Assembly (NCBI RefSeq): GCF_016031625.1
Contig: NZ_JACCHP010000031.1
Coordinates: 1 to 58,926 of the forward strand
DNA length: 58,926 nucleotides
Direction: 5' to 3'
From: Bradyrhizobium agreste
GTDB taxonomy: Bacteria > Pseudomonadota > Alphaproteobacteria > Rhizobiales > Xanthobacteraceae
Made by a program: the position numbers and the translations under genes. Positions within the stretch are counted from its first letter, which is position 1. Every line of letters starts with the position of its first letter. Of this stretch, positions 25,315-34,528 are shown one piece after another. Under the pieces are notes generated by a model. That model saw nothing but the letters and a program-made list of their open reading frames with translations. It did no database searches and was not told the DNA's origin.

Positions 25315-26103
25315 TTATAGCACGGCTTCACGCAATTGGCGCGTATAGGGATGCTGCGGCGCCTTCAGCACCGTTCTCGCATCGCCGCTTTCGACGACGC
25401 GGCCCTTCTGCATGATCATGATGCGGTCACTGATGTAGTAGGCCGTAGCCAGATCATGCGTGACATAGATGATCGATATCCCAAGTTCGTCCCGCAATGT
25501 CTTGAACAGATTGACGATGGATATGCGCAGCGACGCATCGATCATGGACACCGGCTCATCCGCGACAATCAGTTTTGGCTCGGCCAAAAGTGCTCGGGCG
25601 ATTGCGACCCTTTGAAGCTGCCCGCCGGACAGCTCGTGCGGGTATCGATGGCGCACCTCCTTGAGCGAGAGCCCGACTTTGTGCAGCGCGTGATTAACGG
25701 TCGTTTCGGCTGCCCCCTCGCCGGCCTCACCGGAAAACCGGCGCCGCGTCATGAACAGATACCGATCGAGCCGCTTCAGCGGGTTGAACGACTCAAAGGG
25801 ATTCTGAAAGATCGGCTGCACCTTGTGCATGAACGCCATGCGACCGGCACTGTTTCGAATGGCAGCAAGGTCGATGCCGTCGAGCACCAACTTGCCGCTG
25901 GTCGGCGTTTCAATGTTCAGGATCATTCGTGCCAGCGTCGTCTTGCCGCTCCCGGACTCACCGATGATCGCCAAGATCTCCGGTCGCCGGGCGGCAAGCT
26001 GGAAGCTCACCTCGCTCACCGCAGCGATCTTCTGCCTTGACCATAGCCCTCCCCGGACGAAGGTCTTGCTGACCTCGGAGATGTCGAGGAGCAGATCGTT
26101 CAT
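25315..26103 (-). CDS. ABC transporter ATP-binding protein, OppF/DppF type
   Basis: A 262-residue ATPase, one of two for the importer. Walker A GESGSGKTT, Q loop QPIFQNPFESFNP, signature LSGGQLQR, Walker B LIVADEPVSMID and switch histidine YVTHDLATA are intact; the typical C-terminal block APQHPYTRQL that couples to the OppC/B permeases is present. The ATG at 26103 overlaps the OppD-type stop by 4 bp; the reading frame's upstream extension to 26226 overlaps that gene in another frame and is not coding. It lacks the Fe-S tail seen in some Opp ATPases. Confidence 0.93.
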   Translation of the reverse strand: MNDLLLDISEVSKTFVRGGLWSRQKIAAVSEVSFQLAARRPEILAIIGESGSGKTTLARMILNIETPTSGKLVLDGIDLAAIRNSAGRMAFMHKVQPIFQNPFESFNPLKRLDRYLFMTRRRFSGEAGEGAAETTVNHALHKVGLSLKEVRHRYPHELSGGQLQRVAIARALLAEPKLIVADEPVSMIDASLRISIVNLFKTLRDELGISIIYVTHDLATAYYISDRIMIMQKGRVVESGDARTVLKAPQHPYTRQLREAVL

Positions 26104-27131
26104 GGCCGGCTGCCTTGGTTGACGGCGAAGCAGGCAACGCGATGCCCGGTGTCGGCTTCCAGCATGGCAGGGACCTCGCGCTTGCAAATCTCGGTTGCGA
26201 GCGGGCAGCGCGGATGGAATCGGCATCCGGGCGGGGGATCGGCGAGATTGGGCGGGGAGCCGCCAAGCCCCTCGCGAGGCGTGTCATCGCCGATGCGCGG
26301 ACGGCTCGAAATGAGATGCCTAGTATAAGGGTGTAGCGGGTTCCGGAAAATCTCCGCGGTCGCGGCCTCTTCCACGAGACGTCCAGCATACATAATGGCG
26401 AGGCGATCGGTGACGTGCGCGTGCACGCCCATGTCATGAGTGACGAACAGGACCGACGAGCCGGTCTCCCGCTGAATGCCCCGGATCATGCCGAGCACCT
26501 CCTTTTGCACCACCACGTCGAGTGCGGTCGTGGGCTCATCGGCGATGATGAAATCAGGACGGCAAATCGTTGCCAGCGCAAGCGTGGTTCGTTGACGCAT
26601 GCCCCCCGAGAGCTCATGCGGGAAGGCTGCCAGCACCGATGGGTCGAGCCTGACCCGCGCCAGATGGGCGATCACCTGTTGCTCAAACTGCTTCCGGCTG
26701 CCGCCGATATGCGGGTATGCGAAATCGACGAATACCGATCGGACACGGCGAACCGGATTCAGCACGTTCATCGATCCCTGCATGATATAAGACAGATGCC
26801 GCCAGCGAATCCGCGCGACGTCCACTGGCGGCGCGCGGTGCAATCCGCCATAGCCGGGCAGGAATGCAAACTCCACGCTGCCGCCCACGATCTCGAGTGG
26901 CGGTCTGATCGCCCCTGCGATGCTCTTGATCAGCGTGGTCTTGCCGGAGCTGGATTCTCCAGCAAGCCCATAGATCTCACCGCGATTAACAGCAAAACTG
27001 ACGCCGTCGACCGCTTTGACGCCGCGTCTGACGCCGAAGTGGCTGGTCCGGTAATGGGCTTGCAGATCGCGAACCCGGAGAATCGGCTGGGCGCCTTGGG
27101 GCGCGGGCGCGGACTGAGCGTTGGCGTGCAT
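26100..27131 (-). CDS. ABC transporter ATP-binding protein, OppD/DppD type
   Basis: A 343-residue ATPase paired with the OppF-type subunit. Walker A is GESSSGKTT, with Ser in place of the usual Gly after GES, a conservative change. Signature LSGGMRQR, Walker B FIIADEPTTALD, switch histidine FVTHDMGVHA. The C-terminal oligopeptide/nickel-type domain ends with CRFHPRCPLATEICK, a Cys-rich motif common in this family that may bind an Fe-S cluster. The start overlaps the permease stop by one base (TGATG). Translation coupling with both neighbours is likely. Confidence 0.93.
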   Translation of the reverse strand: MHANAQSAPAPQGAQPILRVRDLQAHYRTSHFGVRRGVKAVDGVSFAVNRGEIYGLAGESSSGKTTLIKSIAGAIRPPLEIVGGSVEFAFLPGYGGLHRAPPVDVARIRWRHLSYIMQGSMNVLNPVRRVRSVFVDFAYPHIGGSRKQFEQQVIAHLARVRLDPSVLAAFPHELSGGMRQRTTLALATICRPDFIIADEPTTALDVVVQKEVLGMIRGIQRETGSSVLFVTHDMGVHAHVTDRLAIMYAGRLVEEAATAEIFRNPLHPYTRHLISSRPRIGDDTPREGLGGSPPNLADPPPGCRFHPRCPLATEICKREVPAMLEADTGHRVACFAVNQGSRP

Positions 27132-27994
27132 CACGAGGCCCCTTCCATGCTCCAGAGGCGGCTTCGTGGATCGATGTAGGCATTCGCAGATACCGCGAGC
27201 AGGAAGAGCCCGATAAACACCATGATCACCGTGATGGTCGGAAAGACGATCCACCACCAGACTCCTGCCACCATTGCGGTGTGCTGGTTGGCCCAATAGA
27301 TCATGCCCCCGACCGTCGGCGTGTTGATGTCGGTGAAACCGAGCACCGCAAGCGTCACCTCAAGTCCGATCGACCACACCATGTTGTTCATGGTCGTCGA
27401 GAATACGATCGGCATGACATAAGGCAAATGCTCCTCGGTGAGTATCTGCCGTGTGCTCATTCCGGAAAAAAGGCTGGTCTGCGTGAATTCGCGTGCCTTC
27501 AGGCTCATGACCACCGAACGGATCAACCGGGCGTCATAGGCCCAGCCGAAACAGGCCATGATCAGCGCAAGCATCAGCCAGGAGATGCGGTCGCGCATCA
27601 TGAAATAGAACAGCACTAAGATCGGCAGCAGAGGAATGACGATGAACGTATCGTTTACTGACATCAGGGCGCGATCGATCCACCCCCCTTTGTAGCCGCT
27701 GATGAGTCCGATCACGAGCGCGAACAGGCGGCTGATCAGAGCCACCGTGCATCCGAACAACAATGTATTTCGGATGGCGAAGCTCAATTGCCAGAACACG
27801 TCCTGGCCGCGCGATGTGGTGCCGAACCAGTAGGTCAGCGACGGCGGCACGTCGGGCGGCACCACATACACACTCTCCGGCGGATAGGGCGAAAAGCTCG
27901 CCAGTACGGACAGCAACAGAACGAAGACGACCAGCACGGCCCCTATCCGGAATTCAGGGCTGTCGCGCAGCAGATCGCGCAGAAGTACGATCAT
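27131..27994 (-). CDS. ABC transporter permease, OppC/DppC type
   Basis: A 287-residue inner-membrane subunit. First helix FRIGAVLVVFVLLLSVLASF, then the periplasmic FGTTSRGQDVFWQL block that marks OppC-type proteins, and later a membrane core ending PTITVIMVFIGLFLLAVSAN. The C-terminal DPRSRL is the canonical end of OppC proteins. The start overlaps the OppB stop by one base, so the two permeases are translationally coupled. Confidence 0.93.
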   Translation of the reverse strand: MIVLLRDLLRDSPEFRIGAVLVVFVLLLSVLASFSPYPPESVYVVPPDVPPSLTYWFGTTSRGQDVFWQLSFAIRNTLLFGCTVALISRLFALVIGLISGYKGGWIDRALMSVNDTFIVIPLLPILVLFYFMMRDRISWLMLALIMACFGWAYDARLIRSVVMSLKAREFTQTSLFSGMSTRQILTEEHLPYVMPIVFSTTMNNMVWSIGLEVTLAVLGFTDINTPTVGGMIYWANQHTAMVAGVWWWIVFPTITVIMVFIGLFLLAVSANAYIDPRSRLWSMEGAS

Positions 27995-28998
27995 CAGCTG
28001 ACCCTCACCCTGGGATCGAGCAACGGATACAGAAGATCGATGGCGAGCACGCCGATCGACACGCCGAGGATCGAGATGGTGGTCACGCCGAGGACAAGCC
28101 CGTAATCTCCGGCATAGACGGCGTCGACCAGGAGCGAGCCGAGACCGGGATAGCCGAACACCTTTTCGGTGATCACGGCGCCGTTGAAGATTCCGCCCAG
28201 CGACATGGCGAGCCCAGTCACCTGCGGCACGAGCGCGTTACGCATCACGTAGGATGTCAGGACACGCCAGGATCTCACGCCGGCGAGTTCGGCATAGACG
28301 ACGAAGTCCTCGGCGAGGACATTGGATACCAGCGAGCGCATGCCAAGGAACCAGCTCCCTATGCCGATCAGGATCAGCGAGAGCGCTGGCAGAATCGCGT
28401 GCTGCAGCACGCTCAGAACGAATTCGGGAGTCAATGTCTGGGGCAGGTTCATCGCCGATCCTCCGCTGATCGGAAGCACCGGCCAAAGGAAGCCGAACAC
28501 GATCAACAGCAGCATCGCCAGAATATAGTATGGGATCGGATGGAGGCCCATGGCGATCACCCCCATCAGCTTCAGGCCACGGCTCTGCCGGTAGTAGCCA
28601 GCCAGCCCACCCAGCAGATTTCCGAGTCCCCAGGCGACAATGGTCGAAACCGCAAGGAGTCCCGCGGTCCAGGGCAGCGCACGTCCGATGAGGGTGCCGA
28701 CTGGGGTCGGAAACGCCGACATCGAGGGACCAAAATCAGCGCGCAGGATCCGCTTCCAGAACAGCAGGTATTGCTCAACGGGCGTGCCGCTGAGACCGTA
28801 GAGCTCGCGCAAGGAGTTGCGCATCTGCTCGATCGCTCCCGGGGCGGTGTTGCCATAGGAGGTCACTGCCGAGATCGATTGCTCGACGGGATCAATTGGC
28901 GAAGCATGGGTGACGACATAAGCGATATTGATGCCGATGAAGACAACCAGCAGAAACTGCCCGAACCGCCGGCCCACATAGGCGAGGTATCCCCTCAT
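27994..28998 (-). CDS. ABC transporter permease, OppB/DppB type
   Basis: A 334-residue inner-membrane subunit with YVGRRFGQFLLVVFIGINIA as first helix, the periplasmic block LRELYGLSGTPVEQYLLFW, and the ATPase-contact region from LAGVRSWRVLTSYVMRNAL. ATG 28998 is used; an in-frame TTG at 29022 (reading ADIPGAP) is an alternative and has a weak GGA upstream, so the exact start is uncertain by 8 residues. It is 75-100 bp downstream of the binding-protein gene. Confidence 0.9.
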   Translation of the reverse strand: MRGYLAYVGRRFGQFLLVVFIGINIAYVVTHASPIDPVEQSISAVTSYGNTAPGAIEQMRNSLRELYGLSGTPVEQYLLFWKRILRADFGPSMSAFPTPVGTLIGRALPWTAGLLAVSTIVAWGLGNLLGGLAGYYRQSRGLKLMGVIAMGLHPIPYYILAMLLLIVFGFLWPVLPISGGSAMNLPQTLTPEFVLSVLQHAILPALSLILIGIGSWFLGMRSLVSNVLAEDFVVYAELAGVRSWRVLTSYVMRNALVPQVTGLAMSLGGIFNGAVITEKVFGYPGLGSLLVDAVYAGDYGLVLGVTTISILGVSIGVLAIDLLYPLLDPRVRVS

Positions 28999-29072
28999 AG
29001 GTGCACCAGGGATGTCCGCCAAAGTCGTTCATCCAAGCACGGCCCATGCGGTCGCATTTGTGTCACCGCATC

Positions 29073-30974
29073 CTAACTGGCCGGCTTCAGCCTGACGAAC
29101 ATGTAGCGCGAATTGCCCCAGTTCGGCACTGGATTGGTGTAGGGATTCTCCGAGGTCGGAAAGCCTGTCCAGTAAGTCTGGTCCATTGCGGTGAACACGT
29201 TGTAAGCCATCAGTGGTATGGTGGGCATCTCCTTCACGGCGAGCTTGACGTACTCCTTGCCGAGCTCGATCGATTTCGGATCATCGAAACCGACCGTCCG
29301 GATCTCCTCGATGATCTTGTCGAGGGCGGGATTGGACCAGCGCTGCCAATTGCGGAGCGGCTGCGGTTTTCCTGGCTCGGCGATGAACTGCGAGTGCCAG
29401 CTGTCGAGGAAGTAGGACAAGTCCTGGTGGCCGCCCCAGGTTTCGACGCTCCAGCCGATGAAGGTGTCGAAATCGCCGGCCGCCCGTCGCGTGGGCAGCG
29501 TCCCCTGCGCGACATCGATCTTGGCATCGATTCCCGCCTGCTTCCATAGCTGCACAATCATCGTTCCGGCACGGGTCATCACCGGACGCAAATCGCCTTC
29601 GACCATGACGCGGAGGCCGAACGGCTTTCCGTCGGGCGTGATCCAGGTACCGCCTCGTTTGGTGAAGCCGGCCTTTTCCAGAAGCTCCTGCGCTGCCTGC
29701 GGATCGGTCTTCCACCAGCCCCTGCCGAACGCCTTGGCAATCTCCGCAGGATCGGATGGGATCTGCTCGCCCATGGACGATCGCAGCATGTCGGCAATCT
29801 GCTTGCCGATCGTGGGGTCATACGGCTTGATCTTGCGCTTGCCGGTATCGATCTCGAATGCCTTGAGCCACTCTTCCATCGGCCCATGATAGGTCGCCGG
29901 GTGGGTTCCGGTCGGTGGCACACCGATCGCCGATATCGTAGCGGCGCCGCGATAGGCCGCCATCGCCACGGCCTTGATGTCGATCAACAGCGCCAGCGCC
30001 CATCGCACGTCCGGGTTCTTGAAAGTCTCATTCTGGGTGTTGAAGATCACGGCGGGAAGCGTCGGGTCGGGGTGGCCATAGGGGAAACCCTTGAACCATG
30101 CCCGCGTCGCCTTGCTCTGCTTGGCAAGGGCGAACATGCCCTCAGGCGCAATATCGTGGATCACGTCGAGCTCGTGGTTGAGTTGCGAGATCACCCGCTT
30201 CTCGGGCGGTCCGGGATCGACATAGGCGAGATATTTCGGACCGGGCCTGCCAAAGCGCGCAAGCGTGGTGCGCTGCCAGTCGTCCCGGAGGTGCCAAATG
30301 TACCATTTGCCGTCGGGATCGTAGCTCTGCAGCAGGTAGGGGCCGAGAGAAATCGGCTTGTTGAAATCGAATTTGGCGGGATCTTCGACTTTGTCGAAGA
30401 CGTGTTTGGGCAGGATCCACACCGCCCCCCAGCGCACCGTGAAATTGGCGTGGAAGCGTGAGTTCGGCTTCTTGAGCTTGAACACAACCGTATGGGCGTC
30501 CGGAGCATCAACGGATGCGACGTTGCTCGCCAGCACCGCGCTGAAACGCATGCCCGGATTTTTGATCTGGGTCGCCACCGTCGAGACGACATCGTCGGCG
30601 GTGAATTCGACGCCGTCGCTCCAGAAGATGCCGCTGCGGAGCTTGACCGTCATTTCGGTAAAGTCGGCGTTGTATTGCGGCTTCTCGGCAGCCAGCGAAT
30701 TGTCCCAGACGCCGTCGAGGCCGCTCTCGGGATCGATGTACCAGAGCGTATCGAGCGCGACCTGCTGCAATCCGTTCGACTGCGATCCGGCATTGATCGC
30801 CCAGATGTTGAACCAGCCCGCGTTCTTGACGGTTCCTTCCGGGTTTTCCAGGATCAGCAAATCCTTTCTCGAGATGTTTTGCGGAATGCCCTGCGCATGG
30901 CTCGGCGCCAGCGCGACCAGCAGCGAGCCGAGCGCGCACGCAATCGGCAGCAATGCTCGAATGCAGCGCATCAT
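29073..30974 (-). CDS. ABC transporter substrate-binding protein, OppA/DppA (SBP_bac_5) family
   Basis: A 633-residue periplasmic binding protein. A Sec signal (CIRALLPIACALGSLLVALA, cleavage after SHA) is followed by the SBP_bac_5 fold: VKLRSGIFWSDGVEFTADDV is the family's hallmark segment, and WALALLIDIKAVAMAAYRG a later one. Length exceeds the usual 520-550, as in members that take oligosaccharides. Two ATGs (30974, 30971) follow GGGAGGAC; either may serve. As first gene of an operon that ends in an arabinofuranosidase, the ligand is probably an arabinose-containing oligosaccharide, not a peptide; that is inference from context. Confidence 0.92.
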   Translation of the reverse strand: MMRCIRALLPIACALGSLLVALAPSHAQGIPQNISRKDLLILENPEGTVKNAGWFNIWAINAGSQSNGLQQVALDTLWYIDPESGLDGVWDNSLAAEKPQYNADFTEMTVKLRSGIFWSDGVEFTADDVVSTVATQIKNPGMRFSAVLASNVASVDAPDAHTVVFKLKKPNSRFHANFTVRWGAVWILPKHVFDKVEDPAKFDFNKPISLGPYLLQSYDPDGKWYIWHLRDDWQRTTLARFGRPGPKYLAYVDPGPPEKRVISQLNHELDVIHDIAPEGMFALAKQSKATRAWFKGFPYGHPDPTLPAVIFNTQNETFKNPDVRWALALLIDIKAVAMAAYRGAATISAIGVPPTGTHPATYHGPMEEWLKAFEIDTGKRKIKPYDPTIGKQIADMLRSSMGEQIPSDPAEIAKAFGRGWWKTDPQAAQELLEKAGFTKRGGTWITPDGKPFGLRVMVEGDLRPVMTRAGTMIVQLWKQAGIDAKIDVAQGTLPTRRAAGDFDTFIGWSVETWGGHQDLSYFLDSWHSQFIAEPGKPQPLRNWQRWSNPALDKIIEEIRTVGFDDPKSIELGKEYVKLAVKEMPTIPLMAYNVFTAMDQTYWTGFPTSENPYTNPVPNWGNSRYMFVRLKPAS

Positions 30975-31138
30975 GTCCTCCCGGCGCGGTTTGTCTCGAT
31001 GCCGTTTTGGCTCGATGCTAAAGGCGCCAAAACCGATGAACAACAGAAATCTTATGCCGCAGGGGTGCATGTGTGAGAGAGCCGGCCGATCGTCGGCCAG
31101 AGCGCAATCTGAAAATCAGCGGCCGCCCACTGGAGCGA

Positions 31139-32122
31139 TCACCATTTCAATGCGGCCGTGCGCACGGGATGATCCCAGAGCGCAGTGGTTTCGCTATCGA
31201 GCAGGCTCACGGTGAGCGAGCATCCGGCCATCTCGAGGGAGGTGACGTAGCTACCGACCAGCGAGCGCGCGATGCGCAGGCCGCGCTTCTCGAGCATGCG
31301 GCGCGCCGCGTTGTACATCAGATAGAGTTCGATCGCCGGCGTGCCGCCGAACCCGTTAACGAGCAGGAGGGCCTCGGAACCCTTGCGGCCTTCGAGATCC
31401 TGCGCAATGGCTGTGGTCATCTCCTCCGCGATCGCATCAGCCCGCTCCAGCTTGACGCGGCGGCGTCCCGGTTCGCCGTGAATACCGACGCCCATCTCCA
31501 TCTCGTCCTCGCCAAGCGAAAAGGTTGGCGTGCCCGCGGCCGGCACCGTGCAGCTCGTCAGCGCCACGCCCATCGAGCGCGTGCGCGTATTGACGCGCTC
31601 GCCGAGCGCAACGCAGGTCTTGAGGTCGGCGCCCGTCTCGGCGGCCGCGCCGACGATCTTCTCGACGATCAGGGTGCCGGCCACGCCGCGGCGGCCGATG
31701 CTGTGGATCGAGTTCTCGACCGCGACGTCGTCATCCGTGACGATGGTCGCCGTGCGGCCCTCGGCAATCTCGGCCGCCATCTCGAAGTTCATGCGATCGC
31801 CCGCGTAGTTCTTCACGATGAAGAGCACGCCGGCGTCTCCGGCGACGCCTTGCGCCGCCTCCACGATCTGATCCGGCGTCGGGGAGGTGAAGACCTGTCC
31901 CGGGCAGGCCGCATCCAGCATGCCGTAGCCGACGAAGCCCGCATGCAGCGGCTCATGGCCGCTGCCTCCGCCCGAAACGAGGGCGACCTTGCGCGGATTG
32001 AGGTCGCGGCGCCTCACGAATTTGCGCTCCGCCCCGAGCGTCACGAGATCTGCATGCGCAGCCGCAAAGCCGTCCAGGCTCTCTGCGAGCACGCCGTCGA
32101 CCGAGTTGATGAACTTTTTCAT
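31139..32122 (-). CDS. dhaK: Dihydroxyacetone kinase, DhaK subunit
   Basis: A 327-residue subunit that binds dihydroxyacetone covalently and receives phosphate from DhaL-ADP. VSGGGSGHEPLHAGFVGYGM (residues 50-69) includes the substrate-site GSGHE; the hemiaminal-forming histidine is His215 in GVGIHGEPG, and VKNYAGDRMNFEMA is a further conserved block. ATG start with a GGAGG-like site in the upstream gaggggaggagac stretch. It is last in the operon, after the HTH-like gene. Together with DhaL and DhaM this makes the PEP-dependent enzyme, not the ATP-dependent type, because no fused DhaKL ATPase is present. Confidence 0.96.
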   Translation of the reverse strand: MKKFINSVDGVLAESLDGFAAAHADLVTLGAERKFVRRRDLNPRKVALVSGGGSGHEPLHAGFVGYGMLDAACPGQVFTSPTPDQIVEAAQGVAGDAGVLFIVKNYAGDRMNFEMAAEIAEGRTATIVTDDDVAVENSIHSIGRRGVAGTLIVEKIVGAAAETGADLKTCVALGERVNTRTRSMGVALTSCTVPAAGTPTFSLGEDEMEMGVGIHGEPGRRRVKLERADAIAEEMTTAIAQDLEGRKGSEALLLVNGFGGTPAIELYLMYNAARRMLEKRGLRIARSLVGSYVTSLEMAGCSLTVSLLDSETTALWDHPVRTAALKW

Positions 32123-32158
32123 TGTCTCCTCCCCTCTCCGTCCCTTTGCGCCTCGCGG

Positions 32159-32581
32159 CTATTTTTCTCGCATGATGGCAACGAGACGCCGCGCGAACTC
32201 CTGCAGCAGCGCGTCCAGCTCGGCGTTGCGCTTGGCACTGCCGAGGTCCGGCAAATGCAGCGTCAAAGTCCGTTCATGCGAGCCTTCTGTCAGCCGCCCG
32301 ATCCGGCGCGGGTGCGCGCGCGCATAGGCGCGCAGGAAGGCGGCCTTGGCCGGCGGCGGGAAATGGCAGACATCGAAGATCGTGTTGAGATGCTGCACGG
32401 GGATCGGCACTGGATAGGCCGGATTGCTGATCTGGCTGACGAAGCTGCGGTTCTTCCCCATCGCGTGCGCAAGGCGTAGCCGCATGCCCGACGGACGGCT
32501 CTCCAGCACCTCCTTGAAGATGCGCTTGTAGACCGCGACAGCGCCGGCCTCGGCCGGCTCTTCGATCGCCGTGTCAGCCAA
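32159..32581 (-). CDS. Small HTH-like protein of the dihydroxyacetone-kinase operon
   Basis: A 140-residue cytoplasmic protein. Residues about 30-70 (LRLAHAMGKNRSFVSQISNP, then PVQHLNTIFDVC) look like an XRE/lambda-repressor-type helix-turn-helix; the rest is helical, with FARRLVAIMREK at the end. I do not recognise a named family, but the position between EI and dhaK suggests either a regulator of the operon or an accessory factor of the kinase. The start is probably TTG 32581, because GGAGG lies 5 bases upstream and it overlaps the EI stop (TTGGCTGA); GTG 32593 is in frame but has no better site. Confidence 0.7.
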   Translation of the reverse strand: MADTAIEEPAEAGAVAVYKRIFKEVLESRPSGMRLRLAHAMGKNRSFVSQISNPAYPVPIPVQHLNTIFDVCHFPPPAKAAFLRAYARAHPRRIGRLTEGSHERTLTLHLPDLGSAKRNAELDALLQEFARRLVAIMREK

Positions 32582-34193
32582 GTGCGCCTCCACTGCTCAG
32601 CCGGTCGATGGTCTGCTTGATCTGCGCAAGCGCCGCGGCGTTCACGGACAGCTCGCGCAGGCCGCAGTTCAGGAGCGCAGGGACGCAGCGCGGATCGCTG
32701 GCCATGTCGCCGCACAGGCTGACGCTGGGGCCGGCGCGCCGGCCATGCTCGGCGGTCCGCGCGATCAATTCGAGCACAGCCGGATGCAGAGGATCCATCA
32801 AGGGGGCCAGAGCTCCGTTCGAACGATCGCAGGCCAGGACATATTGCGCCAGATCGTTCGAGCCGATCGAGAAGAAGGCTGCCTTGAACGTCGCAATCGC
32901 CAGGGCCGCCGCAGGGACCTCGACCATGATTCCCAGCTCGGGCAGCATTGCGGCTATGCCCTCGGCCCGCAAGCGCTGCACGATGTCAGCAAACAGCTTC
33001 CGCCCGGCCTCCAGCTCGTCCGCCGAGGTGACCATCGGGAACATGACCTTGAGGTTGCCGCGCACGGCCGCGCGCGCCAGGGCGCGGAGCTGGACCGCGA
33101 AGATCTCGGGGCGAGCCAGGCAGAGCCGCAAGCCGCGGAGCCCGAGGAAGGGATTGGCCTCGCCTTCGATCGTGAATCCCGCCACCGGCTTGTCGCCGCC
33201 GGCATCGAAAGTGCGAATCGTCACGGGGCGCGGACCGGCCCAGCGCATGACGGCATCATAGGCCCGAAACTGCGTCTCCTCGTCGGGCAGGCCGCCCCGC
33301 TCGCTGAGCAGGAACTCGGTTCTCATCAACCCGATGCCGTCGGCATATTGCGCATCGGCGTGGTCGAGATCCTCGACGCGCTGGATGTTGATCAAGAGCT
33401 TAATCCGCTCGCCGCGCCAGAACGCCGTCGGCCGCCGCAGGATCGCTCGGGCCGACGCCCTGCTCTTGCGGTGCATCTCCCGCCGCTTCTCGAACAGGCG
33501 GAGCTGCTCGCCGCTGGGATCAAGCTCAAGGGTCGCCCCTTCGCCGTCGAGCAGCGCCATGGTTCCGGCGTGAGGGATGGCGCCGAGCTGCACGACCATG
33601 GGAATGCCACGCGCACGGGCCAGCATGGCGACGTGGCTCGCGGGACTGCCGCGCAAGAGCGCCAGACCGCCGCCGTCGGACCAGTCGATCTCCAGAAATC
33701 GCGAGGGCGGAAGATCATCGGCGCAAACGATCGCACCGCCCGGAACCTTCAGGGGCAGGCCCGCGCCTCCGCGCAGGACATTGATCACGCGGTCGCGGAG
33801 GTCAGCGAGGTCGGAAGAGCGCGCCTTGAGATATTCGTCCTCTGCCGAATTGTAGTCCGCGATCTGCGCGTCGAGCGCCGAACGCCAGGCGACATCCGCC
33901 GCATTTCCCTCGCCGATGGATGCGAAAATGGTCTCGATGAAATCCTCATCGTCCAGGAGCGCGACCTGGAATTCGAGAATCTGCGCGGCCTCGCCGCCGG
34001 CGACCCCGGCCAAATCAGCGATCTGCCCGCTTGCCGTCTCAATCGCAGCACGAAGAGCAAGCGCTTCTTCAGCCAGGTTACCCGCGACACGCTCGCCACC
34101 GGCATCAGCGTCGACCCGGACGAACGGACCATGGGCAAAGCCAATCGAGGCGGTCCTGCCGCGGTAGGCCAGTCCGTTAGCGCCGCCCCGCAT
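32574..34193 (-). CDS. Phosphoenolpyruvate-protein phosphotransferase (EI), dihydroxyacetone-kinase type
   Basis: A 539-residue enzyme I that takes phosphate from PEP and passes it to the adjacent HPr. Phosphorylated His187 lies in LRGSPASHVAMLAR, the PEP-binding part has DGIGLMRTEFL, and the catalytic Cys494 is in SLCGDMASD. The normal GGxTSHxAI is changed to RGSPASHVAM and the usual CGEMAGD to CGDMASD, suggesting a divergent, dedicated EI. In enteric DhaM the HPr, EI and EIIA-like parts are one chain; here they are three genes. ATG starts just 1 nt from the HPr stop. Confidence 0.92.
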   Translation of the reverse strand: MRGGANGLAYRGRTASIGFAHGPFVRVDADAGGERVAGNLAEEALALRAAIETASGQIADLAGVAGGEAAQILEFQVALLDDEDFIETIFASIGEGNAADVAWRSALDAQIADYNSAEDEYLKARSSDLADLRDRVINVLRGGAGLPLKVPGGAIVCADDLPPSRFLEIDWSDGGGLALLRGSPASHVAMLARARGIPMVVQLGAIPHAGTMALLDGEGATLELDPSGEQLRLFEKRREMHRKSRASARAILRRPTAFWRGERIKLLINIQRVEDLDHADAQYADGIGLMRTEFLLSERGGLPDEETQFRAYDAVMRWAGPRPVTIRTFDAGGDKPVAGFTIEGEANPFLGLRGLRLCLARPEIFAVQLRALARAAVRGNLKVMFPMVTSADELEAGRKLFADIVQRLRAEGIAAMLPELGIMVEVPAAALAIATFKAAFFSIGSNDLAQYVLACDRSNGALAPLMDPLHPAVLELIARTAEHGRRAGPSVSLCGDMASDPRCVPALLNCGLRELSVNAAALAQIKQTIDRLSSGGALG

Positions 34194-34194
34194 G

Positions 34195-34503
34195 CTATGA
34201 CGCCTCGTCGGGAAAGTCGGTTGCGATCAGGTTGACCAGCGCCTCGACCGCAGCCTCTGCATCGCTGCCGGAAGCCTTGATCTCGATCGTGCTGCCGTGC
34301 GCCGCGCGCATCGCCATGATTTTGGCCACGCTCTTGGCATTGATCCAATCCGGAGCACCCGCGACCCGGACCGAAATGTGCGCCTGGAACCTCTTGGCGA
34401 GCTTGGTCAGCTTGACCGCCGGGCGCGCATGCATGCCGACCGCGTGCACCAGCCGCACACTGCCGTTGAAGATCTGTCCGTCCGCTTTATCCAGCATCGT
34501 CAT
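34195..34503 (-). CDS. HPr-family phosphocarrier of the dihydroxyacetone-kinase phosphorelay
   Basis: A 102-residue HPr. The active-site His25 sits in VHAVGMHARPAVKLTKLA. There is no Ser46-type regulatory segment of the Firmicute kind (it reads NAKSVAKIMAMRAA, in which Ser is the NAKS residue, as in many HPrs). It lies between dhaM and EI. Either of two ATGs (34503 or 34497) may be used. It would carry phosphate from the EI to DhaM. Confidence 0.93.
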   Translation of the reverse strand: MTMLDKADGQIFNGSVRLVHAVGMHARPAVKLTKLAKRFQAHISVRVAGAPDWINAKSVAKIMAMRAAHGSTIEIKASGSDAEAAVEALVNLIATDFPDEAS

Positions 34504-34528
34504 ATTCCGTCATCGCTTCGCCGACATC

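Noticed and set aside
31073..34235. Plus-strand frames of 468 and 554 codons
   Set aside because: Antisense to dhaK, EI and the HTH-like gene, all of which have recognised motifs on the minus strand.
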